Below, piece by piece: positions 39,611-47,954 of a stretch of 64,000 nt of DNA. Numbering within the stretch: position 1 is the first letter of the stretch; each line of letters opens with the position of its first letter. The DNA comes from Elusimicrobia bacterium CG_4_9_14_3_um_filter_62_55. Its GTDB lineage: Bacteria > Elusimicrobiota > Elusimicrobia > UBA1565. A program made the translations under genes and the position numbers. The stretch covers positions 1 through 64,000 of the forward strand of contig PFUL01000182.1 in assembly GCA_002790095.1 (NCBI GenBank). The letters are read 5' to 3'. Under the pieces are notes generated by a model. That model ran no database searches. It saw only the letters and a program-made list of their open reading frames with translations, and had not been told where the DNA came from.

Positions 39611-41311
39611 GTGGTGCGTTCCGCGTCTTTCCTTTTATCATGGGCCGTTTTTGCGTGCTGCCTCGCGGTGGCTGCCGCGGTTTTTCTTCTTCCGATCGCC
39701 AATCCCGATCTTTGGTGGCACTTGAGCGCCGCGCGCTACATCATCGAGCACCGAGCGTTCCCTCGCGAAGAGTGGCTTTCCCACACGATGGCGGGAGTTC
39801 CTTGGGCGGACTTCGAATGGGGCGTTCAACTGCTTTGGTACGGCCTAAAAGCGGCCGGCGGGATGACGGCGCTTTGGGCGTTGAAGGCGGGACTGCTTGC
39901 CGCGACGGCCGCCATCGTGTGGCGCACGCTCGCGCTGTATGGCGTCGCCGGAGAGGGCGGCGCGTTCGGAGCGTTCGCCTGGGCGCTTTCGACGATGATG
40001 GGCAACGATCTGCGGCCGGAGAATTTCTCGCTGCTGTTTTTCGCGTCGCTGCTGTTTTGGATCGAGCGGCGCCGCCTGCGCACCCCGGAAGCCGCCGGGT
40101 CCGCGATCGCTCTTCGGACGATCGCGGGGTGTGCCGCGTTTTTCTGCGTGTGGGCGAATCTTCACGCCGGATTTTTTTACGGGTTCGTTCTTCTCGGCGC
40201 CTACGCCGCGGCCGATTTCGTTCGCCGCAAGGACCGGACGCTTGCCGCGGCGCTCGGGGCGAGCGCCGCTTCGTCCTTGATCAATCCCTACGGCGCGGAG
40301 GTCTATTGGGTCGCGGTGCAGCATGCCGCGCAGAGAAAGACGCTGCAGGCGTTTATCCGGGAATGGGGCGCACCCGATCTCTTCGAGCCGTCGCTCGCGC
40401 CCTTTTGGCTGATCCTCGCGGTCTCGTTTGCCGTTGTGCTGCGGGGACAGCTTACGAGACGCTCCGCCCCCGCCGAGCATATCGCGCTTTTGCTGGTTTT
40501 TGCGATTTCATCGGCGGCGCACGTTCGGACCGGGGTCTATTTCCTGACCGTCGCGATCGTGATCCTTGCGGCGGCCTGGGTGCGAATCGATTTCCCGCCC
40601 GGCATCGGCCGGATGCTGAGAATCGGTGGGACCTTCGCGGGAACCGTTTTTTTCTTTCGCGTGATTTTCCCCGCCTTTGATTCCGGTGCCGTGTTCCGTC
40701 CGCACTACGTTCCGATGCGCGCCGCCGCGTTTCTGGAACGGGAGGCTTCCGTTTTGGCGGGAAAGCCGCTTTACAACCCGTGGGAGTGGGGGGGGTATCT
40801 CGGATACACGCTTTATCCGCGCTATCGCATTTTCAACGACGGACGCTATCCGTTTCATTCCATGCTTCCAGGGGTCAACGAGGCGAAGCAGAGCCCGGAC
40901 CGCTATCATGCCTACATGCTCGGACACGGCGTCGAGATCGCGCTGGTCCAGCGCGTCGGACAATTCCTGAGGGCGCCGATCGTACTGAAGGACGGACGCG
41001 AGCAATTGCTCATGCGGCCGTTCTATTTGTTTTTCCTTCCCTCCGAATATTGGGCCTTGATTTATTGGGATCCGCAGGCGATGGTGTTCGTACGCAGAGG
41101 GACCGTTCCCGACGCATGGCTGAAGGGAATGGAATTCAAATGGTTCCGGCCCGACGATTTGGCCGCGGCGTCTTTGTCTCTTCATGAAGGCGTCGTCGGC
41201 ATTTCGGTTCTTGAGGCGGAGGTGGCGCGATTTATTGCTGACGGCGCCGCGGCGGACGAGGTGGAAGCCGCGCGGGAGTGGCTGCGGGGACTTCGGGAGT
41301 TCTCGTCGTGA
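39611..41311 (+). CDS. GT-C-like multi-TM membrane protein
   Basis: NPDLWWHLSAARYI; NPWEWGGYLGYTLYPRYRIFNDGRYPF. Confidence 0.8.
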   Translation: MVRSASFLLSWAVFACCLAVAAAVFLLPIANPDLWWHLSAARYIIEHRAFPREEWLSHTMAGVPWADFEWGVQLLWYGLKAAGGMTALWALKAGLLAATAAIVWRTLALYGVAGEGGAFGAFAWALSTMMGNDLRPENFSLLFFASLLFWIERRRLRTPEAAGSAIALRTIAGCAAFFCVWANLHAGFFYGFVLLGAYAAADFVRRKDRTLAAALGASAASSLINPYGAEVYWVAVQHAAQRKTLQAFIREWGAPDLFEPSLAPFWLILAVSFAVVLRGQLTRRSAPAEHIALLLVFAISSAAHVRTGVYFLTVAIVILAAAWVRIDFPPGIGRMLRIGGTFAGTVFFFRVIFPAFDSGAVFRPHYVPMRAAAFLEREASVLAGKPLYNPWEWGGYLGYTLYPRYRIFNDGRYPFHSMLPGVNEAKQSPDRYHAYMLGHGVEIALVQRVGQFLRAPIVLKDGREQLLMRPFYLFFLPSEYWALIYWDPQAMVFVRRGTVPDAWLKGMEFKWFRPDDLAAASLSLHEGVVGISVLEAEVARFIADGAAADEVEAAREWLRGLREFSS

Positions 41312-42954
41312 TTGTCCACCGCGGGCGCGCGTTGACCGGATGGGCGTGGATCGCGACGCTCCCCGTGCTCCTCTTCCCGGTCGGCGATCCGGATTTGTGG
41401 TGGCATCTGCATGCCGCGAAGCGTTTGCTCGCGGACGGATCCTGGCCGCGGACGGAGGTATGGTCGTTTACGATTCCGGGCGCTCCGTGGGTGAATTTTG
41501 AATGGCTCGGACAACTGGCGTATTACGCCGCCTATCAGGGAGGCGGAATCGCAGGGGTTTGGCTGCTGAAGGCGCTGTTGCTGGCCGCGGCGGCGCTCGG
41601 CGTGCAGTTTCTTCTCTCCCGTATCGGAATCGGCGTGCAGTACAGGGCGCTCGGGACCGCGCTTTGGATCACGGCCGCCGCGCCAAGAGCCGACGCGCGG
41701 ATCGAACTCTTCTCGATCGCGGCGTTCTCCTGGCTCTTGTGCGGTTTGGAGACGCGCCGTCGCCGGGGAATTCCGGCGGGTTCCGAACGCTCCCTCGCGC
41801 TTTTCGGAGCGGCGGCCGGAGCGCTCTGGGCGAATCTTCACGGGGGCTTCGTGTACGGGTTTGCGCTTTTGGGGGCGTACGCGCTCCACGACTCGCTCGA
41901 GCGGCGCGGACGCGGTCTGTGGTGGGCGTTTGGCGGCGCTGTGTTTGGGACGGCGCTTAATCCCTATGGTCTGGGTCTGCACGCGCTGCTGTGGCGGCAC
42001 GCCGCCGAAGCGGCGAGCCTCCAGGGCCTCATTTTGGAGTGGGCGCCGCTCGATCCGACCCGCCCCTCGCATTGGCCGACGTGGTTCTTCTTAATCACGA
42101 CGATGGCGGCGCTGGGGGCGCTCTGGCGCGGCCGCCGCCGCGTCCCGCCGTTGGCCGCGGTCTTGCTCGGACTCTTCGGCATGGCCGCGCTGCGGCATGC
42201 GCGGGCCGGTATTTTCTTCGTGACGCTGGCGATCGCCTATCTCCCGCTGCTCGCGCTTAAAGCCCGAAAAATGCCGCGCGTGACCCGACGCACCTTTCAG
42301 GGGGTCGCCGTCTTGCTTGCCGCGCTCGGGGCGTTCGGGTTGTGGATCGGGGCGCCGGTGCGTACGCTTCGAGCCGTACACCACCGGGAGTTTTGGCCTG
42401 TTAGGGCAGCGGACTTTATGGAACGGGAGCGTGAATTCCGCGATCTGCGTGTCTACAACGCCTGGGGATGGGGAGGTTATCTGGGGTATCGCTTCGGGGA
42501 TGCTTGGAGGATTTTCCAGGACGGCCGCTACGTTTTCCATCCGCTCCTGTTGGAGGCGCGCGAGGGGATCGCGTCTCCCGAAGCGTGGACGCGATTTTTA
42601 GGCCGGTATGGAGTCGAGGCGGCGCTGATGGAAAACGCGCCGCTAAAAGTGGCGTCGACCCGGGAGTATCCCGACGGAACGCGGCGCGTATTTCAACGGC
42701 CGTTCTACCTCTCGTTTATGCCGCGGGAGAAATGGGCCTTGGTGTATTGGGATGCGCAGGCGCTGCTCTTCGTCCGCCGGGAAGTCCTCGAGGTTAAGCG
42801 GATGAGCGCGCTGGAATACAAGCTCGCGCGGCCGGGGGACGAGGAGGCCCTGGCCGACGCGTTGGCCAGAGGCGAGATCGACACCGACTTGCTGGCGAAA
42901 GAACGCGAGCGGTACGCGAAAACCACCGCCTTGCCCGAGAGCCCGTTGCCCTAA
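41308..42954 (+). CDS. GT-C-like multi-TM membrane protein, tandem paralog
   Basis: DPDLWWHLHAAKRLL; NAWGWGGYLGYRFGDAWRIFQDGRYVF; GTG overlaps upstream TGA. Confidence 0.8.
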   Translation: MIVHRGRALTGWAWIATLPVLLFPVGDPDLWWHLHAAKRLLADGSWPRTEVWSFTIPGAPWVNFEWLGQLAYYAAYQGGGIAGVWLLKALLLAAAALGVQFLLSRIGIGVQYRALGTALWITAAAPRADARIELFSIAAFSWLLCGLETRRRRGIPAGSERSLALFGAAAGALWANLHGGFVYGFALLGAYALHDSLERRGRGLWWAFGGAVFGTALNPYGLGLHALLWRHAAEAASLQGLILEWAPLDPTRPSHWPTWFFLITTMAALGALWRGRRRVPPLAAVLLGLFGMAALRHARAGIFFVTLAIAYLPLLALKARKMPRVTRRTFQGVAVLLAALGAFGLWIGAPVRTLRAVHHREFWPVRAADFMEREREFRDLRVYNAWGWGGYLGYRFGDAWRIFQDGRYVFHPLLLEAREGIASPEAWTRFLGRYGVEAALMENAPLKVASTREYPDGTRRVFQRPFYLSFMPREKWALVYWDAQALLFVRREVLEVKRMSALEYKLARPGDEEALADALARGEIDTDLLAKERERYAKTTALPESPLP

Positions 42955-44378
42955 GCCTCTTCTGCCTGTCGGTCGTAGAAATCCTTGTCCTTCAGGCCGA
43001 ACCGCCAGCGCAGCGGAATCCGCACGATGTCCCACGCCGCGGCGACCGCGCCCCAGGTTTTCAACTTTCCCTTAAAGAGCGCGTTCAAGCAGCCGTCGTC
43101 GTCGTCGAGCTTCCAGACCACGTGCAGAAACGGCTCGAAACGAAACACCCACGCGTCGGGATACAGCGCGCCCGGCTCGGTGAACGGTACGCAGCCGATC
43201 CTTCTATACTGCCGGTGCAGCTGCATCAAGGAAAGCGGACGCCCCGTCGCGCTGACGAACAGCGGGCAGTTCCAGAGCATCAGCCGTTCCGGAAATGCCG
43301 CGTCGCGGAGCGGATCCGTCAGGATTTGCCGCGCGGTGTGGCGCAGCCACGAACAGACGCGCGCCTCCAGCTGCAGGCGCGCGATGTCCTCCTTGCGCGT
43401 CTTCCCCACCAACGGCGCGCGTCCGAGCAGGCGCAGCCACGCCGGCACCTTCTTCGACCCTAACCCGTAGATCGATAAAAACCCCCGCAGGTCCTTCGCC
43501 GCGCGCTCGATCTGCAAAGCCGCCGTCTTCTCCACCAACTCGGCCGCGCGCGGCTCCGCCGTCCGGATCGCCGCTGCGCGCGCGTCGTCCTCCAGGACTC
43601 CGGAGTGCGTCGCGTTGACCGAAAAGGAAGCCGAGTCCAAATGGACTCCCATTGAGATCAAGAATCCGTGTTCGTCGACGCCGACGCGGACGCCGTGCCG
43701 GTAGAAGTACAGGGGATGCGGGTGCGCCCCGACGCCCAGAAGCGAGAGCATGCCCGCCGGCTCCGGCGCCGCCGTCAGCACGCCGCGGATCCCGTTTTCC
43801 TCGAACGCCACCGACGGCGTGGGGGAGCTTTCCGGAAGCGCCGGTACGCGCGCTCCGTCGAGAAAAAAGGGAATTTTCAGCATCGCTGTTCCCTCGCGCA
43901 GCAGCGGCAAAGGGTCCGGCATTCGCGAGAACAGTCCCGCGTCGAAGAGAATCTCGATGAGGGTTCCCTCCTTCGCTTCCGGGGCGGGCCGCGGAGCGTA
44001 GTTGACCGGGCTGTCCATCATCAACGAATATCCCGCGGCCGCGACGCGCACGAGCCTGGGCTCCAGGCGCAGCGCGCCCAGAATCCCCAGCGCGAGCTGC
44101 CGTTTGAATTCGTCCTTCGCGTCTTCTTCGGAGAACAGTCCGGCGAAGGGATCCTCCAGATCCTCCAGCGTGAGCGGACGTCCCGCGAACCAGAGGCGGA
44201 TGCCGTTTTCGACGCGGTCGGCGCGGAGTTCGGGCGCTTCGGCGGCGACGGCCGCGCGGGCGAGGGCTAAAATGAAAGAGTTGGGGTCGGCGAATTGGAA
44301 TGACTTGAGTTTTTCCAGCGCGCGGGCGCGGTCGATTTTGAACGACCCGGATTCTACGAGTTCGCCTTCTTCTTCCAT
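42951..44378 (-). CDS. HSP90/GHKL-like uncharacterised protein
   Basis: 475 aa; N-terminus ALEKLKSFQFADPNSFILALARAAVAAEAPEL...IRLWFAGRPLTLEDLEDPF is reminiscent of degenerate Hsp90-like ATPase folds. Confidence 0.55.
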   Translation of the reverse strand: MEEEGELVESGSFKIDRARALEKLKSFQFADPNSFILALARAAVAAEAPELRADRVENGIRLWFAGRPLTLEDLEDPFAGLFSEEDAKDEFKRQLALGILGALRLEPRLVRVAAAGYSLMMDSPVNYAPRPAPEAKEGTLIEILFDAGLFSRMPDPLPLLREGTAMLKIPFFLDGARVPALPESSPTPSVAFEENGIRGVLTAAPEPAGMLSLLGVGAHPHPLYFYRHGVRVGVDEHGFLISMGVHLDSASFSVNATHSGVLEDDARAAAIRTAEPRAAELVEKTAALQIERAAKDLRGFLSIYGLGSKKVPAWLRLLGRAPLVGKTRKEDIARLQLEARVCSWLRHTARQILTDPLRDAAFPERLMLWNCPLFVSATGRPLSLMQLHRQYRRIGCVPFTEPGALYPDAWVFRFEPFLHVVWKLDDDDGCLNALFKGKLKTWGAVAAAWDIVRIPLRWRFGLKDKDFYDRQAEEA

Positions 44379-44473
44379 GGGCTATAGGAGGGTAGCAGGG
44401 GGGGAGGGGGTTGGGTAGGGGGGGTTATAGAGGAAGGATTGAATCCGAGTCAAAATCCAGGTAACCTGGGGTT

Positions 44474-44656
44474 ATGACCACCAAGCAGAAACTCTTGAAG
44501 GCCGTTCAAGACCTGCCCGACAATGCCTCGTTTGAGGATGCCATGGAGCGCCTCTACTTCCTGGCAAAGGTTGAAAGGGGTCTAGAACAGGCAGACTCAG
44601 GCCGGACCCTTTCCCACAGCGAGGTTAAAGAGAAAATGGGAAAATGGTCGAAATAA
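44474..44656 (+). CDS. RelB/ParD-like antitoxin (orphan)
   Basis: 60 aa, DLPDNASFEDAMERLYFLAKVERGLEQADSGRTLSHSEVKEKMGKW. Confidence 0.6.
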   Translation: MTTKQKLLKAVQDLPDNASFEDAMERLYFLAKVERGLEQADSGRTLSHSEVKEKMGKWSK

Positions 44657-44730
44657 GATGGACTCTCCAGGCCTCTCAGGACTTAGATTCAATCGCAGAG
44701 TTTATAGCTAAGGAAACTGTTTCTATTTAG
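44644..44730 (+). pseudogene. truncated RelE/ParE-like toxin
   Basis: MVEIRWTLQASQDLDSIAEFIAKETVSI*, overlaps antitoxin stop, truncated at ~28 aa. Confidence 0.65.
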
Positions 44731-45097
44731 CGGCCTTGGGGGAGACGGACGTCTCTTCCGGGGAATTCAGCCCAATGGCCTCGAAGTCATCACGCCTAGT
44801 CATTTGGCTCCGATTTTCGGGGAGAAGCTTGCCGATTATGCCGCCAGGATTCGGGAACGGCTAACAATTGCCGAAACCGACTTTGTCGGGGGAGCCTCCT
44901 TCGGCGGAATGATCGCCGCCGAAATCGCCCGATATCAGAGCGTTGCGGGATTAATCCTGCTTGGGAGTTGCCTCCAACCACAGAAGCTTCCTCGGTCCTA
45001 TCGGTGGCTGGACCGCTTAGGCTTTTTGATACCAATTTTAAGTCCGTATTATGCCTATTACGTTCTAAACCTAGGAGGACCCGGAGCAAGGAAATGA
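44726..45097 (+). pseudogene. alpha/beta hydrolase remnant
   Basis: Reading frame SGLGGDGRLFRGIQPNGLEVITPSHLAPIFGEKLADYAARIRERL...FVGGASFGGMIAAEIA; no start, both ends truncated. Confidence 0.65.
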
Positions 45098-45236
45098 GAC
45101 GGGTCCGTCTAACTTGGGCGGCGATCCAAAGGAACTCCTCGGGGAATGCATCCAATGGGCGAGATCGCTCATACGATGAATTCGGGGGAGCGTCATCGAA
45201 GGGAACTAATGGGAATAATCAATCGTAAGAAGATTT

Positions 45237-45740
45237 ATGGAAAAACCCAGCGGCATCTCCCGGATGATTTACCGCATTCGAGGTCGACGCGTCATCCTAA
45301 GCGGAGACTTGGCGAAACTCTATCAAGTCACTCCAAAAAGCTTGGTCCAAGCCGTCAAACGCAACCGCGCGCGCTTTCCTATGGATTTCATGTTCCAACT
45401 TTCTCGCCGGGAATTCGAAAACTTGAAGTCACAAACGGTGACTTCAAGTTGGGGCGGAATTCGAAGAGCATGTCCATACGCCTTTACAGAACAAGGAGTC
45501 GCGATGCTGTCGAGCGTGCTCCGAAGTCCGCGGGCAATCCGGGCGAACATTGCCATCATGCGGGCGTTCGTGAAAACCCGAGCATTGGTCTCGCAGAATC
45601 GAGAGATTCTCCAGAAACTATCGAGTCTCGAAGGGCGGGTTGACCGACATGACGCCGAAATCGGCGCTCTCATCGATGCAATTAGAGAGTCCGTGGAGCC
45701 CGAGAAGAAAACGAAGCCGAGAATCGGCTTTGAACCATGA
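45237..45740 (+). CDS. ORF6N domain-containing protein
   Basis: MIYRIRGRRVILSGDLAKLYQVTPKSLVQAVKRNRARFPMDFMFQLSRREFENLKSQ...YAFTEQGVAMLSSVLRS. Confidence 0.93.
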   Translation: MEKPSGISRMIYRIRGRRVILSGDLAKLYQVTPKSLVQAVKRNRARFPMDFMFQLSRREFENLKSQTVTSSWGGIRRACPYAFTEQGVAMLSSVLRSPRAIRANIAIMRAFVKTRALVSQNREILQKLSSLEGRVDRHDAEIGALIDAIRESVEPEKKTKPRIGFEP

Positions 45741-45993
45741 ATCTGCGCGCGCCGCCACAAGCGCTCCGGCAACGGCGTTCTAGCACCATGTCCAGCACCC
45801 CGCCCGCAAAAACCCAACGCCAAACCGTCGTCCACGCCGGCCGCTGGGTGCTCGTCTTGCCCGCGGCGTTCACGGGGCTGGTCGCGACCGCCGGGTTCAT
45901 GTGGGCGATCGGGATGCCGCTCTGGTATCTGATCGCACCGAGGGTCGGCGGAATGCTCGCGGTAAACGCGGTGTCGATCCGCTGCGGAGCGGA

Positions 45994-46046
45994 CTAAAGC
46001 AAGGCCGGCAATTCTTCCGGCCGCTCGATCAACACCGACGCCCCCG
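45994..46046 (-). pseudogene. C-terminal fragment of a HAD phosphatase-like gene
   Basis: Minus frame GASVLIERPEELPALL*, matching the C-terminus of the gene at 46835-47473. Confidence 0.75.
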
Positions 46047-46048
46047 GG

Positions 46049-46135
46049 AGCGGCGTCAGACAGTTACTTTGTGACTTTTCAAACGGTAAGTGAGCGAGCG
46101 GATGCAAAAGTCACAAAGTGACGGCCTGACACCCC
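46049..46135. repeat. 87-bp imperfect palindromic repeat, copy A
   Basis: Arms GTCAGACAGTTACTTTGTGACTTTT (46055-46079) / AAAAGTCACAAAGTGACGGCCTGAC (46106-46130). Confidence 0.9.
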
Positions 46136-46166
46136 CTCTTCGGACACCCCCCCTTCGGTGCTCCCC

Positions 46167-46194
46167 TTGAAAAAATATATAATAAAGGTATACT
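46167..46194 (+). promoter_or_regulatory. putative brnTA promoter
   Basis: TTGAAA-16 nt-TATACT. Confidence 0.6.
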
Positions 46195-46203
46195 ATCTAT
46201 ACC
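46187..46203. promoter_or_regulatory. putative brnTA operator
   Basis: GGTATA-CTATC-TATACC inverted repeat overlapping the -10. Confidence 0.55.
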
Positions 46204-46206
46204 GTC

Positions 46207-46467
46207 ATGGAATTCGAATTTGACGAGCAAAAGAGCCGCTCGAACAAGAAGAAGCATGGCATAGACTTCGCCGAGGCTCAGGCGCTTTGGGAAGACGCGG
46301 AACTTCTAGAGATCCCGCTCAAATCCGAGGATGAGCAGCGAGTGCTATTCATCGGCAGAATCGGAGGATTGCATTGGTCGGCGATTGTGACCCATCGGGC
46401 GGGGAGAATTCGAATCATTTCCGTCAGGCGGTCGCGGGATACGGAGAAAGAAATTTATGAAAGCTAA
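46207..46467 (+). CDS. brnT: BrnT family toxin
   Basis: MEFEFDEQKSRSNKKKHGIDFAEAQALWEDAELLEI...RVLFIGRIGG...IRIISVRRSRDTEKEIYE. Confidence 0.94.
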   Translation: MEFEFDEQKSRSNKKKHGIDFAEAQALWEDAELLEIPLKSEDEQRVLFIGRIGGLHWSAIVTHRAGRIRIISVRRSRDTEKEIYES

Positions 46468-46681
46468 AGACTTGGACAAGAAGTTTGATGCCGGGGAGGA
46501 TATCTCGAAGTACCTTGATCTTTCGCGTGCAAGGCGGGTCAACGAGACTCCCAAGCGCGTGAATGTGGACTTCCCGGCATGGATGATTCATTCCTTGGAC
46601 AAGGAAGCGAGCCGGCTTGGAGTCACCCGGCAGTCCATCATCAAGGTCTGGATTTCTGAACGGCTGGGTCGGCCGTCGTAG
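46457..46681 (+). CDS. brnA: BrnA-like ribbon-helix-helix antitoxin
   Basis: KKFDAGEDISKYLDLSRARRVNETPKRVNVDFPAWMIHSLDKEASRLGVTRQSIIKVWISERL. Confidence 0.9.
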   Translation: MKAKDLDKKFDAGEDISKYLDLSRARRVNETPKRVNVDFPAWMIHSLDKEASRLGVTRQSIIKVWISERLGRPS

Positions 46682-46743
46682 AAAGCGCTGCTGCGGCGAT
46701 CGGACGGATTAATTCTCGTTTTCAGAATGAACGAATCTACGGT

Positions 46744-46830
46744 AGCGGCGTCAGACAGTCACTTTGTAACTTTTCAATTGGTGAGTGAGCTAGCGGATGC
46801 AAAAGTGACAAAGTGACGGCCTGACACCCC
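46744..46830. repeat. 87-bp imperfect palindromic repeat, copy B
   Basis: Arms GTCAGACAGTCACTTTGTAACTTTT (46750-46774) / AAAAGTGACAAAGTGACGGCCTGAC (46801-46825). Confidence 0.9.
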
Positions 46831-46834
46831 TTCT

Positions 46835-47473
46835 TTATAAGAGAGCCGGTAATTCTTCCGGGCGCTCGATCAACGCCGATGCCCCCGCCTTCTCCAGCTC
46901 AGGACGCTCCCGAAACCCCCACAACGCGCCGACCGCCCGCATTCCCGCCGCGTTCGCCGTCTCCATGTCGGTTCCCGTGTCGCCCAAGTAGAGGAACTCG
47001 ACGGGAGGGATGCCCAAAACGGTCGCCGCCTCCAGCGCGCCGGCCGGATCGGGTTTGAGCGGCACTCCCTCACGCGCGCCGAAAACCGCGGCGAAGGAAA
47101 CAGCAGGGAAAAAGCGTTCGACGGCCCGCTCGGTCAGCGCTTGGGGCTTGTTGGAAAGGACGCAGAACGGAATTCGCCGCTTTTTCAAAGACAGCAGCAT
47201 GTCCACGACGCCGGGATAGGGTTTGGTCTTGGAATCCGACCGTTTGTGATACTCCTCGCGCATCGAAACCAGCAGATCCTCGCTAAACTTCCCCGCCGGG
47301 GCGGCGGACTCGACGAGATGGCGCACGCCTTTGCCGACCATAAGCTTGTATGCGTCGATCGGGTGAGCCGGGAAGCCCGCACGTTCCAAGACGGCGTTCA
47401 TCGCGCCGCCGATATCTTCGAGGGTATCGAGAAGCGTCCCGTCGAGATCGAAGAGGACGGCGCGAATGCTCAC
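46835..47473 (-). CDS. HAD-superfamily phosphatase (phosphoglycolate phosphatase-like)
   Basis: AVLFDLDGTLLDTLEDIGGAMNAVL, CVLSNKPQALTE, LYLGDTGTDMETANAAGM; GTG start overlapping upstream TGA. Confidence 0.92.
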   Translation of the reverse strand: MSIRAVLFDLDGTLLDTLEDIGGAMNAVLERAGFPAHPIDAYKLMVGKGVRHLVESAAPAGKFSEDLLVSMREEYHKRSDSKTKPYPGVVDMLLSLKKRRIPFCVLSNKPQALTERAVERFFPAVSFAAVFGAREGVPLKPDPAGALEAATVLGIPPVEFLYLGDTGTDMETANAAGMRAVGALWGFRERPELEKAGASALIERPEELPALL

Positions 47474-47946
47474 GCCTTTTTTTCTTCCTCTTCGTGGGCC
47501 AGGGCGTCCGGGCGCTTTTCGCCGCCGTGGCGTTGGGACTGGCGGTTTTCGATAAGCTTCAGCGTCCGCTCTTTGAAATCCGGATTCTGGTCTAGAATTT
47601 CCCGAAAGGCGTTTTGGGGAATGATGAAAACGACGGTTTCGTCCTCGGAGCACTTGATTTGTGCGCCGGCCATTTTAAACTCGACGATCGAGGTTTCGCC
47701 GAATACTTCGCCGGGGCCGAGGGCGGCGACCTCCTCAAACGGCTTCCCCTTCCCGGGGCGGATCATCACCGAAACCTTGCCCTGGGCGACGATGTGAAGC
47801 CCTTCGACGCTCGTACCCGCGAAAATCACCGTTTGCCCTTTCTTGAAGGACTCTTGGACTATTTTTTTCGCAAGAATGACCGTGAGTTCGGGAGGGATCC
47901 CCTCCAGGAACGGAACGGCGGTTTGAAGGAATTCGGTTATCGTCAT
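47470..47946 (-). CDS. cyclic nucleotide-binding domain protein
   Basis: GQTVIFAGTSVEGLHIVAQGKVSVMI...VAALGPGEVFGETSIVE. Confidence 0.92.
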   Translation of the reverse strand: MTITEFLQTAVPFLEGIPPELTVILAKKIVQESFKKGQTVIFAGTSVEGLHIVAQGKVSVMIRPGKGKPFEEVAALGPGEVFGETSIVEFKMAGAQIKCSEDETVVFIIPQNAFREILDQNPDFKERTLKLIENRQSQRHGGEKRPDALAHEEEEKKA

Positions 47947-47954
47947 GAGAGCCT

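Noticed and set aside
45737-45997. 86-aa ORF with two hydrophobic segments after the ORF6N gene
   Set aside because: No recognisable family, ends within the duplicated HAD tail; coding status unclear, so not listed as a feature.
46049-46830. Integron attC sites around brnTA
   Set aside because: No GTTRRRY/RYYYAAC core boxes at the expected ends in either copy, and no integrase in the window; kept as palindromic repeats only.
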